DNA of 64,000 nt. Source: Cordilura impudica. Taxonomy: Eukaryota; Arthropoda; Insecta; Diptera; Scathophagidae. Both the position numbers and the translations under genes were made by a program. Numbering within the stretch: the stretch's first letter is position 1; the number at the start of each line of letters is the position of its first letter. The notes under the pieces are model-generated. The model was not told the DNA's origin and searched no databases. It was given only the letters and a program-made list of their open reading frames with translations. Where the stretch lies: assembly GCA_963682025.1 (NCBI GenBank), contig OY821521.1:114796899-114860898 (forward strand). The letters are read 5' to 3'. Of this stretch, positions 10,990 to 20,949 are shown piece after piece.

Positions 10990-13290
10990 ATGTAGCATTT
11001 CCAGCATCAGTCTGCGTGAGTAGTGTTGTTCTTGTTGTAATATTTGTACTTTGTCAAAATCTACACCGTGGTGTGATTTTAAACAATGTTCGGCTAAAGC
11101 AGTTTTGTAGTGTATTTTGATTTCTTGTTATCTTTGGTCTGATTTATGAGCGGATATTCTTGTCTTTAATTTTGTTTTTGTAGTTCCAACATATACCATG
11201 TCGCATATGTTGGACCCGTCGCCTTGACATTTAATTTTGTAGATTAGATCCGATTTGTCTTCGTCTTTGATTTTACTTTTAACTTTTCCATAAAGTTGTT
11301 CTACATTTTTGTTGCTTCTAACTGCTAGTCTTATTTTGTCCTTGTCAAATATGTTAGATCTCCTTATTGTGTCACTTAGGCCCGCTGAATTGGTGAAAGT
11401 TTTATAAATAATCGTAGGTTTTTATAATTTTTATCGAGTTGGTCATTCCTTTTGTATTCGTTGATGAGCTGAAGAGCCATTTTTCATGGATAATCGTTTT
11501 TCAAAAGTATATCTAAAATCCTTTTTCTATTTTCATTGTCGAATATCGTGTCGCTGACATCCATAACGCGCGCTACGAAATTCTTTACTGTGTTAATCTT
11601 CATGATGGTAGGTGTTGAGAATGATAGTTTATGATCCTTCCAGATGCCGTCGGTTTTTGGTACCAATTTGTTCTTATTTCATTGTCGTTTTTCGTGATAA
11701 CAGTGTCCAGGAACGGTAATTTTTCGTTCTCTTCTAATTCTATCGTAAATCTTATATTTTTGTTGATGCTATTAAAAATGTGCAGTGTGTTTTGAAGCTC
11801 GTCTCTTTTAACAATCGCAAATAAGTCGTCTACGTATTTGAAAATAACTCTTGGCTTTTCCCGTAATTTGTCCATTGCGTCGTTTAGTAATTTCTCCGTG
11901 AAGATGTCAGCTATAATTAGTGAAACTGGTGATCCCATTGGCGTTCCTTTTCGCTGGTTATATATCTTGTCATTATATGTGAAATCGCTGTTATCCTTGA
12001 TGCAGAATTGCAGAATCTCCATAAATAATTTCTTGTCTATACTTGTATGTTCTTCTAATTTTTTGAAATGCTCATCTATAATTTTTAAAGCATCATCTAC
12101 CGGTATGCTGGGGAACAATGCCACTACGTCAAATGCTACCAAGATTTCGTCGTCATAAACATTGGTCCTGTTAACTTTTTCTTTGAATTCTTGAGAGCTT
12201 CGAATGTTGAAAGCCGAGTCCTTTGTCATATTCTTAAGTATTTCTAACAGGTACTTACATGTGTTGCATGACGGTGAGTTGATGGACGAGCATATTGGTC
12301 TTAACGGTGTGTTCACCTTGTGTATTTTGGGTAAACCACAAATCCTGGGGGTCGTCGCTGTTCTCACGGTGAGCTTCGTTTTTTCGTTGATATGTATGTA
12401 GCCTTTATTAAGTAATTTGTTGATATATTCATTGTTACGTTTTTGTTTGGATCTCGTCTAAGTAAGTTATATGTGGTTATATCGTTGAGAATGGTTTGCA
12501 TGCCTTTTTCATAATATTGTCTTTCCATGGCTACGGTTACATTTCATTTGTCAGAATTTAATATTAGAATATTTTTATGTTGTGTCAAAAATTGTTGTGT
12601 TTGTTCAACTGTTCTTGTTATGATCTTTTGGCTGTCGTTTAGATGAATATTGTTTTTTTTGTTTTTCTATACAGCGCGATAAATTGTTCCTCGCCTTCTC
12701 TTGTTCTTTCTTATCCGCTATTGTTCGAATTAACTCTTCTCCTTCTGCTATGTTTTGGAACAACGGAAATTTTCTGTTGTTGTGGGCAGTTCAAATTTCG
12801 GACCAAGTGAGAGTAGCCACTGGATGTTGTCGGGTATGTTTGTATGAGTTTTGTTTACAAACCAACCTGGTTTGCATTTAGTATTGTACTCTTTATATTG
12901 TTGTAAGTATGTGAATTTCTTGTTGTGCTTCGCGTTGATTGCTTCGGTCAAATTTTTGTTTAAAATGTTCTCAATCTCAAGTAAAGCTTTCTGATCTTCT
13001 TCGGTCATTTGTTTTTTTAACATTGTTGTTATTTTTAACATCTGTTTTTTATTTATTTTTAAGGCTTGGTGTTTGTGTCGTATTAAAAGAGTAATAATTT
13101 TTGTGTGAAAAACATCGATGATTTTCTTAAGCTGTTTTTTGGTATTTATTATGGCGTCTGCTTCGTCGGAGAAAATTTTGTTTACATGTTTGATAGTATT
13201 TATTATGAAGTTAGGTTTTATTCCTATTTTCTTACATTTGGTTAAAAAGGTTAGCGTCGATTTTAAGTTGATTTTGTATTCGCTTAGCTT
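10990..13290 (-). pseudogene. Penelope RT plus GIY-YIG endonuclease
   Basis: The N-terminal segment (about 13290-12748) is Lys-rich and helical. The RT segment (12367-11600) shows LPKIHKVNTPLRPICS, FDVVALFPSIP, KGTPMGSPVS and the catalytic KYVDDLFAI, all hallmark Penelope RT blocks. Farther left, at about 11260-11130, the frame reads LIYKIKC and then MVYVGTTKTKLKTRISAH, the GIY-YIG core with its Arg and His. Breaks are visible between 12748 and 12367, near 11600 and after the endonuclease core. The class moves by target-primed reverse transcription using the GIY-YIG nuclease. Confidence 0.85.
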
Positions 13291-13392
13291 TTTATGTTTA
13301 TGCTGGCCTTTCGTATTGTTGTGCTATATTTAGCTTTTAGTTTTGAATATAGCGCCATGATCGGATATCTATATTTCCCGATGTATACTTTA

Positions 13393-13477
13393 TATGATAA
13401 TTTTGGTGTTCCAGCGACCTCGTATTTAAGTTTCAAAAGGAGTGAATTAAAAACAGGCTTCAGGTCGTTTTATAAAA
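13393..13477 (+). repeat. 85-bp direct repeat, right copy (Penelope flank)
   Basis: It pairs with 10642-10726. Here the frame YDNFGVPATSYLSFKRSELK is open and continues to a stop at 13573-13575. Confidence 0.8.
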
Positions 13478-13575
13478 CGTACCGACTGAAACTACTACTA
13501 GATTTGATGTTGGATTTCCCTAAAAGACTGTACCAGGAGCCATTTCTAATAAGTGAAAAAACAGTTATTTTATAG
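13393..13575 (+). pseudogene. right-hand remnant of the interrupted unknown gene
   Basis: The frame runs from the 85-bp repeat through KTYRLKLLLDLMLDFPKRLY to TAG. It is probably the C-terminal part of the coding sequence seen at 9352-10641, split by the Penelope insertion. The family is not recognised. Confidence 0.35.
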
Positions 13576-13619
13576 TTATTTTTCGAGAAGAAATAAAAGA
13601 TTCATTTTTACAATAATTG

Positions 13620-14275
13620 AAAACTTTTTGGTTTCAATATGGGTATCCATTATTTATATGCCCTCGATAGAGGGAATATATAAGTTTGCCTTATACATAT
13701 ATAACAAGCGGAGTTGATATAACAAGCGAAATTGATATAGCGGTGTCCATCTTTCCGTCTGTGGATATTACGATCACGCCCTCAATAGGACAGCTGGGTA
13801 GCTCGCTTTTGGTGATAATGAATTATTGACATCCTGAGCAGGTTGATATCTTAAATCGTCAAATCGGCTTAGCAGACTTGAAAAAATATGATTTTTCTAT
13901 GTTGTTCTTGTTATACTTGTTATTAAAAACTTTTATGCCCTCCACACCACTGTGCAGACCATCTATGCGACCCCATGAAGTATATTTTCTTGATCGGTTT
14001 ATCAAATCGTGTCGATAGAGCGATGTCAATTATCTGGATCAGGTTAGTATTTAAAATTGGATAAATCTGGCGTCAATGTGCCAATATATGACCTAAAATA
14101 TGGACACACCTCTAAAAAATTCTGAAAATTAAGAGTGTTGTGATAATTTTTTAGTTTAAGGTTATCAAATAGTTAACTTTTTCAAATATTTTGTTTACAT
14201 TTGTTACAAATACTACAAGAATTGCAGATATTAATGGAAACGTAGAACCTAGGTATAGCCGAATTTAACACTCTT
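13620..14275 (-). repeat. dispersed repeat family B
   Basis: There is no coding content. Landmarks are TATGCCCTCGATAGAGGG (about 13659), TGTCCATCTTTCCGTCTGTG and the terminal ATAGCCGAATTTAACACTC near 14254. The last is the reverse complement of a stretch at about 27793 (GTTAAATTCGGCT). It resembles the long non-coding repeats that share CCGTCTGT boxes with family A. Family limits are uncertain. Confidence 0.45.
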
Positions 14276-14545
14276 GTTTTTTTTTTTTTTTTAAATATTT
14301 TGTATCACATTGATTGTGTTTAATTAATCTCAACAATTTCTGTCCGATGTTAAAAATCATTTCCTATCTTTTATCTTAAAATTTATCTCATACCAAAATT
14401 TTTCAGAATCATCATGGAAGACGGTCTTTCGGTATTTTAAATGCTCATGGACAATAAAAATTTGTTGGTTCCCATCTCTTCCCTCTTGTTCATGTCATGA
14501 AATCATGGTTTGCATATCCTCTATTATATATGGTTCTTGGCAGTA
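14276..14545. other. AT-rich spacer
   Basis: It begins with a T18 run. No gene or repeat was recognised. Confidence 0.3.
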
Positions 14546-14815
14546 CTACCATAAAATCTTGCTTTGTCTTGTAAAATTATTTCTTTGCAGTGTTGCATTG
14601 CAAACTGCAATTATGAAGTCAGCCACGCATTTAAAATCTGTATTATTTTCAATAGCATCATTTCGGTGCTTTACCTCACAACCATAACATATCTTGCAAT
14701 GTTTGCACGGTAAAAAAACGCACAATTGCATTAATAGCATTTGCGTTTTCTTATCCATCAAAATTCTAAAATATCGGAAGAATATATTTTGGCGATTAAA
14801 AGAAGTAGACGACAA
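14546..14815 (-). pseudogene. Cys-rich, RING-like remnant
   Basis: The 89-residue frame contains CVFLPCKHCKICYGCEVKH and later AVCNATLQ. Spacing around LPC-x-H and C-x2-C recalls the C-terminal RING of inhibitor-of-apoptosis-type proteins (LPCGH...C...C), with the final C-x2-C pair damaged. It may be a fragment of a transposon-carried or host RING protein. The call is weak. Confidence 0.25.
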
Positions 14816-15180
14816 CTGCGCGGCAGCACGAGCGTGGCTGCCAAACGCGCGAACGCGACGCGCTCGCGGATCACAGATCAGTGAAAAGCCTTATGATAAA
14901 TTTTATCTACGTATGTGCAATAATTACCTGTTGATCCAAATAGGTTGCTTCCAAATCCATTTCGAATCCATTTTCCATTTTTGAAACTTCTACAAATTAG
15001 ACGTCACTGCTCAATGATGATCACTTATTGAATGAAGTAATAATACAATTTTAAAATGTTCTGATTCCTTTAATTTGCAAACGATTCATTTATATTAGAT
15101 GTATACAATATAAATAAACTTAAAAAAAATAAACCGGCTTCGCAGCTTATTTTTGAAGCAGTTTTGCTGTAGCGTCTTAT
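14816..15180. other. spacer with a GC-rich patch
   Basis: 14815-14870 is unusually GC-rich for the window (CGCGCGAACGCGACGCGCTC). The remainder is AT-rich with no recognised feature. Confidence 0.3.
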
Positions 15181-15458
15181 AAAAAAAATTAATTTAGTCC
15201 CCAAACTTCTAAATTAAAAAATTAAAAAGTTTTAAATTGAAATAAAAAATGTATTTACTCCCCAAAAAACGTAAAAGTTGGGGAATTTTTTCATCATGAA
15301 CAAATTCCCCAATAACATACAAATTTTTGGGGAGAAAGTACATTTTTGTTGGAATTTGTTCATTGGGGACTAAGTACTCAGCGCCTGGTAAGTATAGTAA
15401 ACCATTTTTCAAGTCAAAGGCTTTTGGATCCCGGACAAGACCGGGTAAAACCAGCTAG
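15181..15458 (+). mobile_element. Helitron-like 3' end (candidate)
   Basis: A short hairpin CCCGG-ACAAGA-CCGGG (about 15430-15444) lies 10 nt upstream of CTAG at 15455-15458, which is followed by T. This is the terminal signature of Helitrons. Upstream are several inverted CCCCAA / TTGGGG stretches. No Rep/helicase coding or 5' TC end was identified. Confidence 0.35.
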
Positions 15459-15785
15459 TAATTATTATATTAGATTTTTTTATTTTCTTAACTTCAGTTA
15501 AAAAATGGTTCGATTTAAGACTGCGCCACTTATGTATTTCCTATACTCAAGTTATTTCTTTATTGAAACACTATATCTGTTTTTTCTTCTTTTGAGTTAA
15601 AGTAATTATTATTCAAAGGTTAAGCTTTAACTAAATCTAAGATAACATAATTGATAATAATTTGGTTATTGAAATAAAATCTTAAAACTAGTTTTATTAT
15701 TGCAACATTTAAAGAAATGCAAATTAAGAAGATAATACGTTACTTTGTCGTAAATTAACACATATCTATGGTTTTATCGATTCAG
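15459..15785. other. AT-rich spacer, nothing recognised
   Basis: No coding, RNA or repeat signal was found on either strand. Confidence 0.3.
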
Positions 15786-16870
15786 CCATTACTCCTTTGA
15801 GAAATTACTTGTCCTGGCGAGCTCAGAAGTTTAAAGTGGGCGATATGGAATCTTGTATGAAGATGGTTACATCTGGAGTGCCACAGGTATCTATTCTTAG
15901 ACCTCTTTTGTTCAGTCTTTTTGTAAATGATGTTTTTCATGTTTGCAAATATGTCCGAGTTCATGCATATGCTAATGATTTACAGCTCTACATCTGGAAA
16001 CGAACTGATTCTATCGATGTAACATGCTGCAAAGTTAACAAAGACTTAGAGGCAGTAGGGAAGTGGGTAGATGTGAATAATCTATTGCTTAACCCAAATA
16101 AATCAACAGTTTTACCAATTAGTAGATACAAACTTAATTTTGGGTTTCTTACAGGAATTTTCCTGGGAAGTTATGCTTTTAATTATGTGGAAAAGGTAAA
16201 ATAATACTTGGGCTTTTATATAAATTCCACCCTGTCATATGGTCATCATATTAATAATATGGTACGTAACCTTAGATTGTCCTCCAACTTTACACCGATT
16301 GAAATTAAGCGAAAACTCATAACTTAATTGATAGTCCTACTAATTACATATTCCGCTGACTTTATAGCAAATTTGACTCCCACTCTTTGCATAAGCTGCA
16401 GGTCTCTTTTAATAATGCTACACGATATGTCTATGGTGTGCGGCGGTTTAGTAGCATGTTAAGGTGGAAAAAATGATACTTGGTTGTGATTTAGTGGACT
16501 TTCTTGGAATGAGAAACTTGTTATTCCTACATAAATTACTTCACCAGAAAACATCCGCGTATCTTTATAAGAAAATTGAGATCGGTAGGTCTACGATACA
16601 GCCACCTAAATACCAGCAGATTCTCTTTCGTTAATGCCATTAAACTCTGGAATTCCTTACCTACAAACTTAAAACTACTTGCATGAAAAAAAAAGATTAT
16701 ATATTCACTCTTATTTCCCTTTAATATTTCCCTTTCTAACTTCTTATTTTCTGAACTTTAACTTTCTAAATTGCTGTCTTATTTATTTATACTAATAGAT
16801 TTCAGCCATCGAAATTCGAGCGCAAATTCTAGGAAATTTTTTTTTTCATTAAATAAAGACCCTAAAAGTA
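15786..16870 (+). pseudogene. non-LTR retrotransposon RT fragment (CR1/Jockey-like), 5' truncated
   Basis: The frame starts inside the RT fingers/palm. It shows SGVPQVSILRPLLFSLFVND (normally SGVPQGSILGPLL) and HAYANDLQLY, where the catalytic YADD has become YAND, then LLLNPNKS. After a stop at 16202, similarity continues in broken frames to a typical C-terminal block (RYVYGVRRF, FLHKLL). A TAAATAAAGACCCTAAA tail at about 16851 resembles the one near 1549. Both RT glycine positions and the second Asp are lost, so it is dead. Confidence 0.75.
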
Positions 16871-17165
16871 TGCGAATCAATTATAGCCAATTCACAAATC
16901 AACATAAAAACCAAACTCATTTTTATTACAAACACATTAACAAATTTAATAAGCACACAAATAGCATTGTATAAATATATGTATGTGTTAGTAGCAACTT
17001 TAAATGCAATTTACTCAAAATAAAGGAAAAAAATTAAAAATCTGTAAATCTGTAAAACAGCAAAAAAGAAATACCTTTCAAATAATATACGTTTGGTCAA
17101 AGTCGGGGTAAAACGGTAGAACAAAGCATTAGAAAGCAAAGAAATCGCCCAACCTATTCATATTA
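16796..17165 (+). repeat. dispersed repeat C, copy 1
   Basis: It aligns with 18590-18930. Both start AGATTTCAGC, carry CGAAATTCGAG, share AGCAACTTTAAATG and a block with TTTGGTCAA and AATCGCC, and end near CCTATT. Copy 1 has an extra segment around 16830-16875. Confidence 0.7.
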
Positions 17166-17461
17166 TACATTTCATTTCAGTCCTTGACCTTGATAATCAA
17201 CTCCACATTTGTATTGTTAAATTTGTACTATTAAATTTATGTTGCTAAATATTTATTAATTTTTTTATTTTTATATATTATTATTTGTTAAAAATTTACT
17301 AATTATGACTTTCATTACCTTTACCGGTGATTGCAGCTACTCTGTCTTGTGAAAACATTATGACAAATTTTTGGGGTTTAGCATTCACCTAAAGGTACAA
17401 ATATGGAACCTTCGCTTATTCAATTTACTATTGTACTTATTGCAAAAAAATAGATTGCTGT

Positions 17462-18243
17462 TGTTACGGTTGTGTCACAATTGGTGACACATATGTTTTC
17501 CCTTGATGATCATTTCACGTTTTGTGCCCCCTTGGGAAAATACAGCTATGAAAGAAATGTAATTGTCACAACAGATATATATAACTATTTAGAGTTGTAT
17601 TCAAGAATTTTTCTCTCTTGTTCCCTTAGAAAAAAGATGTTAAAAAGTTGTTACGGTTGGACAGATGCGGTACGGTTGTTACATAGTACAGAAATAAATA
17701 GAAATGCAGCATTTATCATAGAGTTTATGTAACCCACAAGCGAGAAACCTTTAAGCAAGAAAAAAAAACAAATGAATTGGCATTAGTTTTATTACAAACA
17801 ATTTCCATTACAACGAAAGTCTCTATTATGGAACGTTTTAGCGGTCCCTTGGAGTTAGTTGTAACTGTATAGGTATTACAATACTGATATTACAATATTA
17901 TGAATACACGAAATTTAAAAAATTGTTATCTTTGAAATACAATTTCACCCGAACTTCTTTAGGGATTAGCAAGTTACATTTAATCTGTTATATTCCAACA
18001 TCAGTGTCAAAATCATCATCAGTAGAAAAAACATAATACGGCATGAGGTTTATTTATACATCGTGTGATACATTTACAATGTCTATGATTGTTTTTTTTC
18101 CACGTGTGTGTTGTGTACATTATAATGGAAACTATCTTTTACCCTCTATTTATAGTGTGTAAATAACAACAACAAAAATAACATGACACAATCGAAACAT
18201 TTTGTGTGACAACCGTAACAACATGTGTGTCACAACCCTAACA
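17462..18243. mobile_element. TIR element with subterminal GTTACGGTTG boxes
   Basis: The left end TGTTACGGTTGTGTCACA mirrors the right end (GTGTGTCACAACCCTAAC) with about two mismatches. GTTACGGTTG-type boxes recur at 17463, 17650, about 17669 and, inverted, at about 18210. Repeated subterminal boxes are typical transposase-binding sites of DNA transposons. The 86-residue open frame at 17472-17732 shows no known domain. Size is about 780 bp. Confidence 0.45.
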
Positions 18244-18589
18244 CTAATTAAATATATTTCTACCTATGCAAAACAGCATTTTTGTTTATATTATGCTTGC
18301 ACACGTGGCCAGTGTTGCTTTTGATATATTACACATGTTACAAAACAATAATGAGTACAGAATCCGAAATGAATGAACCACCATACCAAGGTGCATATAA
18401 AGTCACTTATATTGAGGACGTAAATATAAGAATAGAAAGTAATAATAACATTAAGATAACACATAAGAAATACAATGCTAAACAAATACAATAAAAAATT
18501 AGATTGATAAAATAAACTATTAAATAACAAAATTTTAAAATATTTACTTTTAAAAGTGAATATAATTTCAAAAATTAACAATGTACTAG
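18244..18589. other. AT-rich spacer, nothing recognised
   Basis: A 70-codon frame at 18282-18494 has no recognisable motif and low complexity, so I do not call it a gene. Confidence 0.3.
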
Positions 18590-18930
18590 CAGATTTCAGC
18601 GCTCGAAATTCGAGTGCAATTTCTAGACAACTTTATTTCTCAACTTAGCCAATTCACAAACCGACACTCTTTTGGTTTATTATTACTGGGAATGAAGATA
18701 ACAAACTCATTAACAAATTCATTAAAAAATTAAATAAACACACACATAGCATATGTATATTGTAGCAGCAACTTTAAATGAAATTTACTTAAAATAATGG
18801 AAAAAATTAAACATCTGTAAATCTGGTGAACAGCTAAAAAGGAATATCTTTCAAATAATATAATTTGGTCAAGATCGGGATAAAATGGTAGAACAAAACA
18901 TCGGTAACAAGAAATCGCCTAGCCTATTAA
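18590..18930 (+). repeat. dispersed repeat C, copy 2
   Basis: This is the partner of 16796-17165 with the same orientation and order of landmarks. It lacks the segment that carries the LINE tail in copy 1. Confidence 0.7.
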
Positions 18931-19094
18931 TTTTATAGTTAACAATATATATACATTATAAGAAAACTGTGTAAATACATTAAATGAGAATATAAAACAT
19001 AAAATAAATACAAAATATGTGATGTGTGTTTGGACATGGTGTAAAAATGTAAACACTAATTATGTGATTCATACACACACACACCATGTATATT
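18931..19094. other. AT-rich spacer with a (CA)n run
   Basis: ACACACACACACC at about 19072-19084 marks the junction with the R1-like LINE 3' end. Nothing else is seen. Confidence 0.3.
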
Positions 19095-19162
19095 TTTTTG
19101 TTCTGGTTGCCGGGGGTGGAAAAAATCTTCCAAAGACATGAATGCTGTCATTCATTATGTGA

Positions 19163-19186
19163 GATTCAACCCGTGTGGGTTGAATC
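19163..19186 (-). other. 3' UTR hairpin of the R1-like LINE
   Basis: A perfect 10-bp stem (GATTCAACCC / GGGTTGAATC) closes on a GTGT loop, about 85 bp downstream of the ORF2 stop. It may act in RT recognition of the RNA, as 3' UTR structures do in R-type LINEs. That role is inference. Confidence 0.55.
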
Positions 19187-19270
19187 TAACGTCTGTACAA
19201 CGAGAGTACGTTTCGCCACTCTCCCCGCGGGACTGCCGTTGGGTATTTCTTCCCGGGGCTGGTTAGCGCC

Positions 19271-20348
19271 TTAGGCATCTTCCCATAGTTCTGGGCATCT
19301 GGGGCACAGTGGTGAATCGTCATATCGGTCAAAATTTACCTCACGGTGCTCGCGGTCTATCCACTTCTTACCGCTCGGTATCAGCCTGTGGGTCCACCTG
19401 CCTTTGGGTGTGTTCCCCCACCTTCTTTGCCATTGGTTTAGTGTCTCCAACCTTTCCATGTGCCGCCTCTCTTTTTTGTTTCTCTGTGGATTTTCTTTCC
19501 TCGCGACATAGATCCTCTGTGTCTCCTCTACTGCTAAGTCGATCGGTATCATTCCGGCAAGCAGACCTATTGCCTCCAGTGATATGATCCTGTAACCACC
19601 GCAGACTCTCAGACAGTTTCGTCTGTACAACGAGAGTACATTTCGCCTTGACGAGCTTCTAATAGCCTTCGCCCAGGTTGGTGCTCCATACAGCAGTATG
19701 GAGTTGACTACCCTTTCGATGAGGATCCTTCGGCTCTGACGGGGTCCACCAGTATTTGGCATTATCCTCGCAAGTGCGTTGCCAACTGCTGCCGCCTTCT
19801 GGCATGCGCCTTCCATATGTGCCTTAAAGCACAGCCGATCATCTATCTTGAGTCCCAAGTATGTTATCGCATGTGAGGATGCGATTTCAACATAACCCAC
19901 TTCTAGTCTCACGATTTTTCTCATCCTGCGTCCGTTAATCACAACTGCCTCCATTTTGTGCGCGGCAAGTTCTAGTCCAACCGTTTTGAGCCAGTTCCTT
20001 ACTAAACGGATGGTCTCGTTCGCATACAGTTGCACTTCGCCCAGGAAGTGCGCACTGATTACGATGGCAATGCCATCTGCGAATCCTATGATATCAGCCT
20101 CCTCTGGAATCTCAAGTTCAAGAACATGGTTGTACATGATATTCCGTAATAACGGCCACAGTACTGAGCCCTGAGCGTATGAGACCATTCCCACTTCCGT
20201 CCCATACCAAAGGGTTCTGTGTGAGAAGTAATCACCTATGATCCTCATAAGGTATTTCGGTACATTAAGCTTCCGTAGTGAAAGCATTATATAGTCGCAG
20301 CCCGCACTACTAAACGCGTTCTTTAAGTCCAGTGTAATCACTGCTCCG
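19271..20348 (-). pseudogene. R1-like ORF2, RT palm to C-terminus
   Basis: A 356-residue open frame begins at the Transib junction with ITLDLKNAFSSAGCDYIM. It contains QGSVLWPLLRNIMYN (normally QGSVLGPLLWN), FADGIAIV in place of the catalytic F/YADD, and NSILLYGAPTWAKA. It ends with a C-terminal zinc-finger-like CPRCPELWEDA. The order and wording fit the R1/TRAS/Waldo group. The Asp-to-Gly change in the active site means the enzyme is dead, although the frame is open. Confidence 0.85.
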
Positions 20349-20479
20349 CACAGTGGGGATTTTTGTATGGAGGTGAGGAAAAAAAGGTTTTTTTTTCAGA
20401 AAATATAATAGTTTAATGACTGAAACTTTGTACATGTACATATTAAACTAATTTGAAGAGTTTCGCGATCGGACCCAAT

Positions 20480-20760
20480 GGGCGTTGCACCCACCATACA
20501 AAGTAAATATTTCATATCGTGTAACTGGAGTGGTATAACAATGAAAGCCGTGGGACTTTGTGTGAGTTCATAAGTTATCAACGTTAGTACTCGGAAAAAA
20601 TGGGCGGGATCAGATCAGTGGGCGTGGTACCCCCATACAAAATGTCACATATATGGAGTACTATAATAGAGAAAATCTTGGAACTTTGTCCGAGTTGATG
20701 AGTTCTTAATGTGAGTAGTCAGACAAAAATGGGCGTGATTGTAGCTCTGGGTGTGGCATA
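20480..20760 (+). repeat. Transib left subterminal tandem repeat
   Basis: Monomers of about 140 and 129 bp start at 20480 (GGGCGTTGCAC), 20620 (GGGCGTGGTAC) and 20749 (GGGTGTGGCA). Each has a CCATACAAA box, an ACTTTGT...GAGTT box and an AAAAATGGGCG end. The unit is the same, in the same orientation, as at 22870-23150. Confidence 0.75.
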
Positions 20761-20835
20761 CTGGGGATTTTTGTATGGAGGTGAGGAAAAAGAGGTTTTT
20801 TTTTTTTTTAAATATAGTTGTTTAATGACTGATGT
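20761..20835 (+). repeat. internal copy of the Transib left terminus
   Basis: CTGGGGATTTTTGTATGGAG, GTGAGGAAAAAGAGG, a T run and then GTTTAATGACTGA repeat the order found at 20353-20425. Either the true end was duplicated outward with the tandem monomers, or a second copy was partly superimposed. Confidence 0.75.
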
Positions 20836-20949
20836 TGTTTTATTTATGTAAGTAAACCATAAAATAATTGATATGAAAAAATATGTATGTTATAAATATG
20901 TTAAAGACAAACTTAAACTGTACGAATATACATTGTAATTCTATTATTA

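Larger units (their letters stand above)
10727..13392 (-). mobile_element. Penelope-like element
   Basis: About 2.7 kb lies between the 85-bp direct repeats. It encodes, right to left, a helical N-terminus, a Penelope-type reverse transcriptase and a GIY-YIG endonuclease. Frameshifts and stops show that it is inactive. The direct repeats may be a long target duplication or remnants of the pseudo-LTR typical of this class. Confidence 0.85.

Noticed and set aside
11838..12158. Plus-strand 106-codon frame inside the Penelope RT
   Set aside because: It is the shadow of the minus-strand RT, whose YVDD and other blocks are clear.
14694..14984. Plus-strand 96-codon frame ending in an Arg/Ala-rich GC patch
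   Set aside because: No domain; the better reading of the same DNA is the minus-strand Cys-rich frame, and even that is weak.
18282..18581. Overlapping frames on both strands near 18.3-18.6 kb
   Set aside because: Low-complexity AT-rich translation with no motif and no splice or poly(A) context.
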